The notes: generated by a model from the sequence alone, not told the origin. Positions 45,292 through 57,300 are shown, counted from the first letter of the stretch. The stretch is 64,000 bases of DNA from Nepenthes gracilis (GCA_033239525.1 BSYO01000003.1:24598849-24662848), one strand, 5' to 3'. A program made the numbers and translations.

Positions 45292-46137
45292 TGTAACATC
45301 CCCGACGCACCCGCATGTAGATATTGTCCGCTTTGACCTAGGAGAACTTCGCGGCGTCTCCAACCTACAGACCGAGGCCTGGGAGAACTTCACAGCGTCC
45401 ACAACTTACAGACCTCACCGTTTTGTTCCTAGCAGACGGAGTCTACTGCCCCCAAAACGAGTCTCCAAGCGGGGAGGTGTCCACGCCCTTATAAGGACGC
45501 TTCGTTTCCCTCCCGTAATCCAATGTGGGACACTACAGTCCACCCCCATTGGAGGCCCAGCGTCCTCGCTGGCACAGTAAATCGGGTCCCTACTCTGATA
45601 CCATTTGTAACGTCCTCGGTGCACCCGCATGTGAATATTGTCCGCTTTGGGCTAGGGGAACTTCACGGAGTCACAAGCCATCACGCGGCCTGTACGGTTT
45701 TATTCTTGGCAGACGGAGTCCACCGCCCCTAAAACACATCTCCCAGAGTGGCGCAGTGGCGGCACAGCGTGGCGAGATATTGTCCTCTTTGGCCTGAAAA
45801 ATTTCACGGCGTCCCAAGCCATACACAGGGCTCAAGGTTTTCTCCTGGCGAACCCCTCACAGGCTCCCAGAGTGGCGCAGCGGCGGCACAGCGTGGCGAG
45901 ATATTGTCCTCTTTGGCACAGGAGAACACCGGCGTCTCAACCATAGAGACCTCAAAAGTTTTTGGCGAACCTTCCATAGGCTCCCAGACGCTACATAAGA
46001 GAGAGGTATCCACGCCCTTATAAAGGCACGGTCGCTCACCTCTCCATCCGATGTAGGACTCTAGTCACCCCCCAGGGGACTCGGCCCTCGCCGCTTAAAT
46101 CGCGGCCCGATATAGCGTGGTTACCGAGACGAGGGTA
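45292..46137 (-). mobile_element. TRIM-like miniature LTR element, minus orientation
   Basis: LTR A is 45292-45537 (TGTAAC to CTACA). A 68-bp internal part follows (45538-45605), then LTR B from 45606 to about 46063, enlarged by a 124-bp duplication. On the minus strand CTCTGATACCA (45593-45603) reads TGGTATCAGAG, the standard primer site for initiator-methionine tRNA, placed directly after the LTR end GTTACA. A second internal-like block (46064-46137) follows LTR B. Tiny internal region, no ORF and iMet primer site are typical of TRIM retroelements. Confidence 0.75.
45741..45918. repeat. 124-bp duplication within TRIM LTR
   Basis: TCCCAGAGTGGCGCAG then GGCGGCACAGCGTGGCGAG occurs at 45741 and again at 45865, with the following ATATTGTCCTCTTTGGC also repeated. 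Confidence 0.85.
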
Positions 46138-46832
46138 ACATTTTTATATTAGTATCATTGATCTTTAGTTCTCCAATTTCGCATGCTTTGTATTTACGCA
46201 TGTGTTGCGTGGGTGACGCGATTTGAGATACGTAGTTTGGCCCACGGATGAGCGATAGAAATGTCTCAGATGCGTTTTTGAAAAAACCCTAACGTGTTTT
46301 GATTTATGTTTTAGTTCAATGGTCTTCTCTTGATTTACGCATTTTGAGTTTTAGATTCGGACGGCGGGATGTGTCACATGCGGATGTGGTGATGGTCGCG
46401 ATTATGTAATGTGACCCGGATCATATGATATGATATTGTCTACAAGATTTTACCGTGATCGTGATTTATATGATTTTTATAAAGAGGGGAGGTGAGTTAA
46501 TGGGGATGACGATTTAGTGGGACATCTCCTCGATTTTTCGGGGATTTCATGGACATTATGTTTTGAGCATTGATTCTTTATGCGATATCCCCATTTTAAA
46601 TACCGTTTTTATACGATTGTTGATACTTGTTGTTTCTAGGCTCATGTTTTCATATTTTATTCCTTGAGACTAGTGGCTTGATACGTTTTTGAATTTGTAT
46701 CGTCTGATTGATCTATCGGTGAGTCGAGATGTTCATATTGGTTATATTTATAATCTCGAGGATATATTATGGTTTTGTCTTTGGCGGACGAGGGCCTTGA
46801 TCCATGTATAGAATATGTTTGGAGTTACACTT
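46138..46832. other. Spacer between the two TRIM elements
   Basis: No gene. Composition and short words (CGATTATGTAATGTG, CGATATCCCCAT) do not match anything else in the window by eye. Confidence 0.4.
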
Positions 46833-47236
46833 TGTAGAGTTAGATTGAGAGGTGAGCGAAGCGTGCCTTTTAAAGGCGTGGATACCTTACTTGTAGACGC
46901 GTCTGAGAGCTGTGGGGTTCCCGGAAAAAAAACGTTCGTTACGTGATGGCTTGGGACGCACAAATCACCCGGCCCAAAAGGATAATATATACATGCGGAT
47001 ACCAGGAGCGTTACAAATGGTATTAGAAACGGGATGCTGTTCGGTGTTTAGTGAGGATCTTGGGGTCCCAGGGGTGGGTATTTAGTCCCATATCAGAGGA
47101 GAGGTGAGCGAAATGTGCTTTATAAGGCGTGGATGCCTATCCTTTAAAGGCGTCAGGGGAGGCTGTGAGGTAAGGAAAAAAATTCTGTGTGAAGTTAAGT
47201 CGATATACATATAGAGATGCGGCAAGGGGGCGTTAG
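46833..47236 (+). mobile_element. TRIM-like miniature LTR element, plus orientation
   Basis: 5' LTR 46833-47015 (TGTAGAG to GCGTTACA), then AATGGTATTAGAAAC, a one-base variant of the iMet primer site, a short internal part with purine-rich CCCAGGGGTGGGTA, and a 3' LTR about 47082-47236. Both LTRs share GAGAGGTGAGCGAA, AAGGCGTGGAT and a GGCGTTA-type end. It faces the minus-strand TRIM at 45292. Confidence 0.65.
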
Positions 47237-47981
47237 TGAATTAGTGACGATATCTAATTTGAGTTAATTGTCGTTGAATTGTTAGTTTATATTAGCTATA
47301 TTTGCTCTCGTAATTATTGAAATCTAATGATGGTATTTACTATCGCAATTATTAAGTTTGATCAATGGGATAAGTACCATTGTTGAAAACTTAATTGCAA
47401 ATAACTATGTATTTATTCTTATAATTATTTATATTTATCAATTATATAAATGTTTTTATTAAAAATTTAATTATTATTAATGATAGTATTTATTATAATA
47501 AATGTTTAAATTTAACGACAGAGTCCAAATTTGTATTACAAGAGATAAAATCCGCCTTTAAAATTTTTAAATGACAGCAAAAATAGTGGTGAATATTTTT
47601 TACCATTAAAAACTATAACGAAAGAGAACCATAATTTTTATCAATTGGAAGTCGCATCATCGAAACCACTCTTTCTTGTGGTGTAATTGTACCATACGTG
47701 GCTATGCATTGGTTACCATGTTGGTACGTCGCTATGCATGCCATATTGTCCAGGTTCATTACTCATGCTTGATGCATTTTTTAATATTTTTTAATTTAAT
47801 TTTGATATTTTTAATTTACTTTTAAATTTTATTAAAAAAAATATATGGACTTAAAAGTAAATCTATCTGGCATTGAATGTATGAGTGAGAGTCCCTAAAC
47901 CTCATCTTAATGCGAGGCGCTATAACTTGCCTATGGGGTTCTGCACCCGTAGGCTATATCCTTTTTGGCTGCACTTAATGT
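47237..47981. other. AT-rich intergenic DNA
   Basis: No gene or repeat ends recognised. Confidence 0.5.
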
Positions 47982-47991
47982 CGTATCCATA

Positions 47992-48214
47992 GGATTGGGG
48001 GGTCATTCTCTTAATTTAGCCGTTCGGATGCGAATCTGACGGCTCACGTGTTTTGAAGTAAACGCGTGTGGACCGTCCGATTAAATTTAAAATCGAGACG
48101 GTCCACATTATATTATCCATTCAACACGCGTGGGCCATCAGATTTTACATCCGACGGCTCAGATGAGGAAAAGGACGGTCCTTCTCCACAGGGGAGAAGG
48201 ACCCCCCTGGATCC
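47992..48214. mobile_element. Mutator-like MITE with 9-10 bp target duplication
   Basis: CGTATCCATA flanks the element at 47982-47991 and 48215-48224. The ends are inverted: left GGATTGGGGGGTCATTCTC, right (reverse complement) GGATCCAGGGGGGTCC. Inverted pairing continues inward through CCGTTCGGATG/CATCCGACGG, AATCTGACGGCTCACG/CGTGGGCCATCAGATT and GTGGACCGTC/GACGGTCCAC around a short AT core near 48086. The whole 223 bp can fold as one hairpin. A 9-10 bp target duplication with long inverted ends fits Mutator-like elements. Confidence 0.75.
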
Positions 48215-48224
48215 CGTATCCATA

Positions 48225-48870
48225 GGCGCCCCAAATGATAAGCGTCGCCTCTGGTGTCACAACTCATATGATTTCTTATGACAGCTATTGAATTAATCAT
48301 TTTTGGTAACTTTATTTTTTAAAAAATAAATATTTTATTTTTTATTTAAATAAAATCGAAACTATGCAAATATGGCAACGACGATAAGGCAGAGGAATGC
48401 GGGTGTGAGTGCGAGTGTGGCAACAATTACAAGGCCGAGGTGCTATTGATGGTGTCGATACTGAAGATCCGACGGTGGCAGTGGTGATCAAGAATGGCTT
48501 CGGCGACTAGGTTTATATTTTTTATTTTTAATTTGGCTTTGACGATAGAGAACTCAATGACGGGGTTGATGCTTGAGGAGCCAACGATGGCAGTAGCGAT
48601 AAAAAATGACAGTGGCGATTAGATGAAACGGCAGTTGTAAGGTATCGATTTTAAAAATATAATAAATTTGAGTAATTAAGTTAAAATAAATAAATTGAGG
48701 TTAAAAGATATGGGAGGAATCGAATTAAAAAATCCAAAGATCCGAAATTGACAAAATTGAGAATCGAAGTTTTAAATCGTGAAATGTTGTTACGTAAATA
48801 AGATTTTGAGTTTAAATTATGATAATCATAACTTATTAAGCTTATATAATCAAAATTAGTGTCCAATAAT
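48225..48870. other. Intergenic DNA, no supported gene
   Basis: Short Gly/Asp-type frames near 48370-48620 come from simple GGCGAC-like repetition. Nothing else is recognised. Confidence 0.45.
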
Positions 48871-51098
48871 ATAAAGAATTGAGTTAGAAGAGTTTGAATG
48901 AGTCCCGAACAGCGCGAACGTTAAGTTTGCTTGTTGCAGGCTTAACGCAAGCTTGACTCGCACCCGACCCATGCCCGACCAGTGCCCGAGGCACCACCTG
49001 AGCATGAAAAATAGTATGCGGCGCTCGTCAAGAACACAAGGTACGCCCGGGGCACATTTAGCAAATTTGATCGCCCAATGAGCACTCAATGCGGGCTCGA
49101 GCACGACCTTTTGGGTGCCTTGGCACCTGATAAGTGCTCGAGCGCCACTTGAGCGCCATTACGCGTTTAAAAATGCCTTGAGGTTATTTTTGTTAGGTTT
49201 TTAGGCAAAGAAAGAGTGAGGAGAGAGAGAGCACAAAGGAGATGAGAGAGAAGGAAGAAATAGAGGCTGTCGAGTTCGATTTCGGATTGAAGCTAATTGG
49301 AGAAATTGTAGATCAAATTGAGGCAAGTACACCCATATTTTTCTCTTTCGTTTTCTCTCAATTTTTTTATAGTTTTATTCGAGTATCATCGTTCTGATAC
49401 CCAATTAAATTTATATTTTATATTACTCATGATTTAAACATGTACATATTTGAATTTCATACCCAAATTCATAGTTTTGATCGATTATCGGACAAGGAAC
49501 CCTAACCCCATTCCCCGAACAATTTCACCAATTATTTTAAATTTTTTATATAAATTGGCTTTAGAATATTATTACCCATACTATGAATATGTTAAATTAT
49601 TGTTTGGATGTCCAAATTTGTAGTTTCACATGGTTTTATACTCGCTGAAATGCTAAATAACGTTGCGTATTATTCACAAATTAATTTGGGTTTTTACATA
49701 ATTTGGCCTTCGGTAATCGTAACCTAAGTATTATTAATGTTTTTACTTCGATTTAATGATGTTTATTTGCACATAAGTTGCATATACTTGATTTGTACAT
49801 AGCGGACATAATTTTTGTGAAGCATTATGAAGGGATTTATATTTGGAAGCCCTAAAATTGAATTTGACTCATGGTGGCAAGAGTTTTCACTTTTCTTATA
49901 CTTTATAATACCTGTATATATAAATTTAGTCATGAGAAGATTTAAACTTATAAGAATATGATAATTATGTAAATATACGGAGGAAATATCATGGATTTGA
50001 TATATAAATAATTTATTTTCCCGAAGTAAGAATTTTTTGCAAGAAATTTGGTAGACTTTCTTTCAAAGAATAATAAATTATAAAATCAGGATCATGGATT
50101 TATATTAGAGGGTAATATCTCCTAATATGTTATTGATATTACAGTGGAAGCTTAAAGATTATCCTGATTATATATTATAGCGGGTGATATTCATTGACAT
50201 GTTTTAAGATATTACTGTGGAAATAAGAAGAATGCTCCTGGACCATAGGAGATGTTTTGTTGCATATGTAATTTGGCCTATTATGTCGACAAATGTATAT
50301 CGTCAGACAATGGGACGTTAAATTATTGAGACATCATGGGTATGCGCCTTAGAATGTGTTGATACATACACATTCTTTTCTTTATTCTCTCATACCTTTA
50401 GTTGGTATGACCTATTGGTCTTGATTTGTAAAGATTAGTAATTATATATAATTTACATTCCAAATAGAAGAATGATAAATGTGAGAAGTTAATCGTATTT
50501 TGAAAATATATTTGATCATATTTTGTATTTACCTATCCTCGTTATACTCATATATATCATTCTACTTTATTTTATAGATATTATTTATTATCTTTGATTA
50601 TATTATACTTGTTATGTTTTTAATTCTCCCTTACTGCTTTCTTTTTTCCAGATAAACATGTCCTTATACCCGATGAGATTGAGTAGAATTTAGAAGTGGT
50701 GTAGGTTGCAGATCTGGGCGGGAGAGCCTTTTTGGGATTTAGCTTTATGAATTTTGTATTGCTGTAGTACTCTGTATCATATTTTTGATGGATATATGTA
50801 TATCAATGATGATGTATACGCAGTATAGTTTTCGCTATATTTAATTGATTTATGTGCTTTCGTAGGTTTTTATAGTTAATTATGGATACCTAGTGATATC
50901 TTGTATGAGCCGACGTTGTATCGACAGTTATAATGTCGATGCTACACGTTGCTAATTGTGACAGTTTGGATCATGTGTTTTTTATGTTGTAGATTATTTG
51001 GTTGTTATATAGGGTTTTATACACTATTTGTATTGTTTTGACGACCGTATTATAGCCAATCTTTACTGGTTTTCGGTTTGAAATTACGGTATGTTACA
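48871..51098 (+). mobile_element. Possible solo or truncated LTR of a Del/Tekay-type element
   Basis: A GC-richer start with many GCGCC/GAGC words (48900-49170), a GAGAGAGAGAG tract (49215-49240), a long AT-rich middle and an end at TATGTTACA (51090-51098) resemble U3-R-U5 of this Gypsy group. The block 50050-50420 matches the fragment at 16.2-16.6 kb. I found no target duplication or partner LTR, so ends and class are tentative. Confidence 0.4.
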
Positions 51099-52472
51099 GC
51101 AACTGTGACCGAAAATATAGTCTTTTAAAAAATAATAATAATGGAAAGGTTTTTTAATAAAAGAAAAAAAGACAGTTGTTAAATTAAATTCAATAGTTAT
51201 GATATGGAATAATAAACACTGCGACGCCACCCCTCGCCCTTTGGTGCCCGTCATTGTTGATGGCCTGTATCTCATTGAATGTAAATTTAGGAAGATTTAA
51301 GAATAGGGACGCTATGATACTTATTTTTATTTTATTATGATTTTATTATATTGTATTTTTTTTGGTAAAGGTTGCCCAAAGAAAAGTCATCATTTAACTT
51401 TGATATGTACGCAAATTGATGCAATTTCAAATTCTATCTGTAACTCACCGGTCCGATTTTTTCTCAATGGCGATAAGGGGCTAAAAGATCTGTCACTTTA
51501 ATTCTTATTTAAAAAATAGATAATTTTAAATCAAACCGTGTAAAGGAAGGCGAGGGCGAATTTCTTCTTATCTTGTTTTTTTTTGTTTTTGTAGATCTGA
51601 GCTATAGATTTGAATAGATGATTTGACAGTATAAATTAAAAGATAATATGATAACCTCGGTTGTTGATTTTAATGTAAATGGATGGTTGAGATTGCTTTC
51701 TAAAACCAAATAAAGAGGATTGATGGATTCATAAATCCCTAATTTCATTCTGTTTTCTCTTAACTCTCAACTTTTTTGTGGCCGAGCCTGTTAGAAATTT
51801 ATGTGGCTAAAACAACCACAAAAGTGAAATTTAGAATCGATTAATATACCTCCGGCCATTTGGTGCTCTGTTTTCGGACGTCCGATTCGGACCGGCTTTG
51901 TGCTTCTGGACACTCCTTCACTCGTTTAGATGGTGTATTACTTGAGTTGGGTGTCAGGGACAAAACCAGAATGCTCAATTTATAGGCGAAACTATCACCC
52001 GCCTCAACCGAGCGTTTGGTACTCAAACCGGCCAAAATTGATGAATTGGCTTAATGGGAGAGTTATCACCACTTAACGGACCACTAATGCTTAACAATTA
52101 ACTGAGTAAAACGCCAAATGGTTACAAATCCATCGAGGAAGGCGAAGAGCAGAAACCCTTACAGCCTGCTCGAAATCGGCGAAGCCGTTCGTGGCTCATG
52201 ACTTGGCGGCTCGTGGGCGGCTCAAGGTAGCTCGGCATTTGGTGAAGCCCATATTCTCCCCACTGGGTCCATATTTAACTTGATGTGATAACTAAAATTA
52301 TCAATTTTTCAAACTTTAAGAAATAAATATATGAATCATGGCGATAAGTCTTCTAATAATGAGTAATATCTTTCCATGTATTACAATATATTAATTTTTC
52401 AAGTCATCATTAACTTTACTTTATGAATAAATCCTATGTTTATTCTTTGTCCAACTTAATGATATTCTCAAA
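51099..52472. other. Intergenic DNA up to gap
   Basis: A MITE-like head (GGGACGCTATGATACTTATT) occurs at 51306. 51841-52250 has balanced composition but only short frames. No gene called. Confidence 0.45.
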
Positions 52473-52572
52473 NNNNNNNNNNNNNNNNNNNNNNNNNNNN
52501 NNNNNNNNNNNNNNNNNNNNNNNNNNNNNNNNNNNNNNNNNNNNNNNNNNNNNNNNNNNNNNNNNNNNNNNN
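52473..52572. other. Assembly gap, 100 N
   Basis: Exactly 100 N. Confidence 0.99.
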
Positions 52573-52911
52573 ATTTATTTGAGTAGTCTTTAATTATGTG
52601 AGTATGATCTTTATCAGCTTGAACGACATTCCTATCAAAGAAATTGCAAAATATTATTTTGTGCTGTACTCAATTGGTGTATGTGTGTGATTTGGTATAT
52701 TACAGTCAAGGTAAAGAAAACTATATAAAAATATTATGATATCAATAAATATGAAACTTTTGATACCGTAATGTAGTTGATAGTTATCCAATACTGATGT
52801 CTGTATCCTAGTGATGATGAGGTACTTTACTTCGTGTGGAGGGATGATTATAATCACGTGACTATCATATGGTGTGGTATCGAGGGATATCATGACGGAA
52901 GATGTTGGGTT

Positions 52912-53041
52912 TGACATGAGTGGTTCCGTACTTTGTATGGCGGACATTATGTGTGATTTTGTACTTTGTTGGGTGGACATTATGTGTGTTTTCGTACTTT
53001 GTTGGGTGGACATTATGTGTGATTCTGTACTTTATATGTGC
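52912..53041. repeat. 33-bp tandem repeat, about four units
   Basis: GACATTATGTGTG then TTTGTACTTTGTTGGGTG repeats at 52943, 52976 and 53009, with a diverged unit at about 52912. 33 bp keeps frame, giving an 11-residue repeat on the minus strand (QQSTKTHIMST), probably incidental. Confidence 0.85.
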
Positions 53042-53878
53042 TAGTGAGACGTCTGTATTTTGTTATGTAGAGTCTCAATAGACCGTAGATTTAATCGCAT
53101 ACCAAATTTACGAGCATTAGATATTCCGTGAAGGTATCTAACTGTTGGGGGATATACGCGACCTTTGGTTGTTGGTGGTAAAATAAGGTCTTGGAGATAT
53201 TTCGTGATATCTTGCTATTAATGATATTTCATGAGTTTGAGATTCAGTAAAATCCATAAGTTGCGTTGTAGAATCCTTATGTCAGTTTTAATGAGGTTCG
53301 GATTCAAAGAAATCCATGATGCATGTTGTTATTCAATATTCAAGTTATTTACACTGATATTTGGACCAATGAATCCCTATTCATTCTTTATTTTGGATTC
53401 GGAGGGATTCCACCTGTTATTGGTAAATGTTATTATCTTTGTGACATAGAGGTTTGGGGTGAGTCATCTTGCTTTTACTTTTGTGTCATGAATATGAGAG
53501 GTTGTAATTTCTCGGATAAAGTTAGATTTTTACTTTTCTATTGTGGTTTATCTATATTTTTGATATTCGAGGCATATATTGTTTATTATGCGTTCTTGGT
53601 TATTATTACTTATTGACCATTTGACGCATTTTTGTATTTTTTAACTCAAATTGAGTTGATATTATTTGTCTTAGCGGGATATTTAGGTAGAGATGGAGGT
53701 TTCGAAGGCAAGTAGATATCATTTCATTGGTGACAAATAGATATAGATTGATTGAGGATTAGGTGTTTTTTTCGGGCTTCGACCCAGTTATTGTTTTTAT
53801 TAGTTTACTTTTTGTGGATATTGCTCTTATATATGACAAAGCTGTCAAGTTATAGTTGATGAATGTTAAGATGATTAT

Positions 53879-53879
<1 letters not shown>

Positions 53880-53912
<33 letters not shown>
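53880..53912. repeat. (AT)n microsatellite
   Basis: About sixteen AT units followed by GCATG. Confidence 0.95.
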
Positions 53913-53915
<3 letters not shown>

Positions 53916-54540
53916 TGTAGTTTACACGTGAGCGGTCAAGTTGAGGTGAATGATTAGGACTCGAGCCGTCACAAACATGGTGGTTAGGCATATTGTTATT
54001 TGAGGATTATGATCTAGATTTTGTGAATGAAATTTTTTTGAGGGAGAGGATTTGTAGTACCCCAGTATTTCTAGTTGGCTGTTTCATGTTAAAATCAGTG
54101 AAAATTATCAACTGTGAAAAATATTTACATTAAGAAGATAAGTTCTTTTAAAATTAATATTTCATAGTCGGGCTCAATTGATTCTTAGAAAATTGAGGCA
54201 TATCCTTAAAGTGAATCATTCTCTATGCAAATTAGAAAATCTAATTTTAATCAATTATTCTAATATTAGATGTAAATATTATATTTAAAGATATTATTTA
54301 AATTAGTAGTATAAGTATATTAGTAATAATCTTATAATAATAATAAAATAATATTATAATAACAATATAATAATATAACAATAATAATAATAATAAAGAA
54401 AAAATAAACAATAAGAACTCTCTCGAACCCTCTCACATTTCCATTCCTCTCCCTCAGTCTCTCGCTCTCACGTTCTCTCTCTGGTAGCCTCGGAGACAAA
54501 ACCCTCCGCTTCTCTCTTTGCCAAACGCCTCAATGATCCG

Positions 54541-56048
54541 TTACTCTAACAAATTTCGTTCGCCACAACCGTCTGCCAACCAAACGATTTCGTTTTCATA
54601 ACAAAATTTCCCTCCAAAATTTCCCCTCCATGAGTTTATTTATGCTCCCTCCCGGTAAGGAATCAAGTAGCAGAAAGGCGAGAGTGAGAAATAAAAAGTG
54701 AGTGAGTGGAGAAAATCACGAGTGGCAAAGCTTTGCAGCTGGGGATTTCAAAGGTCGTCGTCAATACCGCTGTCAAAGATTTGGTGAGCTATCGTGTCGT
54801 GTTTTTCACTACTTTATTTTGTACCGAGGCTTCCAACAGGCAAGTGACTCTCCTAATTACTCTGTTTGCAAGTAACTTCGACTTTTCTCCTTTAATCGTA
54901 GGCAAATCCATCTTCACTCCAACTAAATCTTCCTTTATTTTGATAAACCTGCTCTTCCACTCTCTCAAATTTCGTCGATGCCGTTGATTATGTGATACAT
55001 ACGAAGATTTCTATGGAAATCGTTATAACGGTGGAATCGGGAAAATAGGGCTTCGTGCTATGTCGGGAATTTTGGCTGTGGGCAGTGAGAGATGGATTGG
55101 GGAATCGGGAGTAAAGAAATCGTATAAAAATGTAAATAATAATAATTACTATTATTATTTATGTGTAAGATGAATTAATAAATGAAATTTTTGTAAAATG
55201 AATTAATAAATGAAAATTTTACTGGATAAAAGATAACAAGATAATTAGGGACCTATAGATTATTTCCTGTTCAATCAAATGAAAAACTGTTTTACAGGAT
55301 AGATTTACAAAAGCATATCTGAAGTAAATAAACGAATAATTCTTACATAAGATAACATGTCGAAATTGGAGACAAATTTGAGAGGATCAAATTGAATTAG
55401 ACACCTATTTTGCTGTTTGTTTCTGTTTGCTGTGATAGTAAAAAAATAAAATGACCTTGATAGAATAATCAAAAATATATTAGAATGAAGTAATTCTATA
55501 GATTTGTATATATCGCAATATATCATCATACAATAATATATTATGATATTATATGATGTTTATATTAACACATATCAGACAATATTTATAATATTTTTTT
55601 TTGGTAAGTCAATATTTATAATATTAATCGATATTTACATCAATCGTAAAAAAAATTTAGTGTCTAATAGTTTTATTATTTTTTTTCAGGGCAACTTGTC
55701 AGACTATTGAACGTGATTAAGTTAATTGGTGAGTGAATTCGCTGTTTGAAACAAGTTAGTTGATTTCATTTTTGAAAATATAGACCTGTGTCATATATCA
55801 TTTATAAATTTGTCCTTTTATTTTTCAAGTAGAAGATGAAAAAAAGCAAAAAAAAAAAAAAAGCAATTAGAAGCATCCTATAAACTTGGTATGGATGAAA
55901 ATAGCAGCTGGTGCGATATACTTTACTCCAATTTCCTATAAATCTGATGGAGTCATTTTTTTTCTCTGCATAGACCGAAGGACATTAGAGCTTTGTCAAT
56001 GGAAAGTTGTTAGAGATTGCAGAGAGAACTTCAAAATTATTTTTTCTA
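54541..56048. other. Intergenic DNA, no supported gene
   Basis: GC-balanced to about 55080, then AT-rich. AAATGAATTAATAAATGAAA at 55196 matches 17538. No frame is convincing. Confidence 0.45.
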
Positions 56049-57072
56049 GATGCAGAGAATGAGTGAGAGATAAAAAGAGAAACATCTGATTTTGAAGAAT
56101 GTCAATCCTATTGAACTTTGATTTTTTGATATTAGACCCGTCTCCACACAAGAAGATCCTCTACAATTTAGAGTCAGTCTCTACCTCATTAAGATCCTCT
56201 ACATAATATCCTCTACATAATATCCTCTATCACTTTTTATCAAATTGTAGGTGACGTATTCTATATAATTCATGTCCATATCATCCATCAAATTATAGTA
56301 AGCGGCCTCCTCCTTGTCTATATCCATTTCCGTATCGTCATCTTCACTAAAATCCTTTTTATCACTCTACATAAAATATGGATTGATTTTCTCATTTTCC
56401 TTGTCATCAAAATAAAAGATGAAAAAGTTTGGCTACATATTATCATCCGACACAATATAATTAGGCTTGCAATTAAACCAAATGCCTTGTAAGTATATGA
56501 AAAAGGATCTTCAATGTTTTAAAGATGCGGTTTACTTACAATAGCAATTTGGTTTAATTGCAAGCCTAATTATATTGTGTCGGATGATAATATGTGGCCA
56601 AACTTTTTCATCTTTTATTTTGATGACGAGAAAAATGAGGAAATCAATCCATATTTTTTGTAGAGTGATAAAAAAGATTTTAGTGATGATGACCATACGG
56701 ATATGGATATAGACAATGAGGAGGCCGTTTACTATAATTTAATGGATGATATGGACGTGAATTATATAGAATACGTCACCTACAATTTGATGAAAAGTGA
56801 TAGAGGATATTATGTAGAGGATCTTAGTGAGGTAGAGACTGACTCTTATAATTCTGTACAATTTGATATTTCTTCTAAGGACACCACTGCTAGCAGCGAA
56901 AGTGAGGAAGATGATACAGATTTGGAATTAGAGTTCATTGATTTTTTTGATAAATTAATATTAATTCTTGTGTGGAGATGGATATAATATCGAAAAATCA
57001 AAACTCAATGGGATTGACATTCTTCAAGATCGGATGTTTCTCTTTTTATCTCTCACTTCACTCTCTGCATCC
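56049..57072. repeat. Large inverted repeat of a gene fragment
   Basis: Left arm 56049-56495 and right arm 56533-57072 are reverse complements with few mismatches, separated by a loop of about 37 bp. Matching words run from the tip (TTGCAATTAAACCAAATG with CATTTGG-like TTTGGTTTAATTGCAA) to the base (ATGCAGAGA with TCTCTGCAT). The right arm has about 110 bp, near 56865-56970, missing from the left arm. The right arm holds an acidic open frame. A transcript through it would fold into a long double-stranded RNA. Confidence 0.9.
56541..56987 (+). pseudogene. Acidic ORF fragment in right arm of inverted repeat
   Basis: From a possible splice acceptor (ACAATAG/CAATTTGG near 56544) the frame reads FNCKPNYIVSDDNMWPNFF, FYFDDEKNEEINPYF, a TAG at 56661-56663, then DFSDDDHTDMDIDNEEAVYY, NLMDDMDVNYIEYVTYNLM and SSESEEDDTDLELEF to a stop at 56985. 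Composition (Asp, Glu, Tyr, Asn) is unlike chance AT-rich frames, and the mirrored arm keeps the same sequence. I do not recognise the family. With no start and one stop it is a captured gene fragment rather than a working gene. Confidence 0.5.
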
Positions 57073-57109
57073 AAAAGTCGAAAAATTGATTGTACCCTTA
57101 CCAGCAGAG

Positions 57110-57290
57110 GAGAATTTCAGGGCACGGAGAGAGAATGCAATCCAACGATGTACCCAACATGACCATGAGAACATTTGGGCGAGTAACATGGAAACTGAAA
57201 CAGAAAAAGGTTCAAATCTGTCAATGCCGGAGCAGCAGCAGCGAATCGGAGTGGACGAACAGAGGATTAGAGAGGCAGATGTAGTCTCTT
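57110..57290. repeat. Fragment related to the duplicated host segment
   Basis: GAATGCAATCCAACGATGTAC, then ACATTTGGGCGAGTAA and GGAAACTGAAACAGAAAAAG, match 4170-4240 in copy 1 and 20080-20150 in copy 2. Confidence 0.75.
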
Positions 57291-57300
57291 AATAAATTAG

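Larger units (their letters stand above)
52573..54540 (+). mobile_element. Possible 3' end of a Gypsy element (internal tail and LTR start)
   Basis: At 54036-54065 a purine-rich tract (TTTTGAGGGAGAGGATT) is followed by TGTAGTACCCC, the arrangement of polypurine tract and LTR start typical of Del/Tekay elements. Downstream are AT-rich U3-like sequence, an (ATA)n-rich tract (54325-54405) and a CTCTCTCGAACCCTCTCAC stretch. The sequence before the tract has no readable integrase or chromodomain, so only the boundary supports the call. Confidence 0.4.

Noticed and set aside
45292..46137. 5S rRNA or SINE origin for the CTTATAAGG-rich repeats
   Set aside because: LTR-like ends and an iMet primer site favour a TRIM; no 5S internal promoter or tRNA-like A/B boxes were seen.
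56703..56987. A working small acidic gene
   Set aside because: The frame opens upstream of this ATG and is broken by TAG at 56661. The mirrored arm indicates a captured fragment.
57090..57292. Two overlapping plus-strand frames (64 and 106 residues)
   Set aside because: They overlie the base of the inverted repeat and a fragment of the duplicated segment, with no conserved frame in the other copies.
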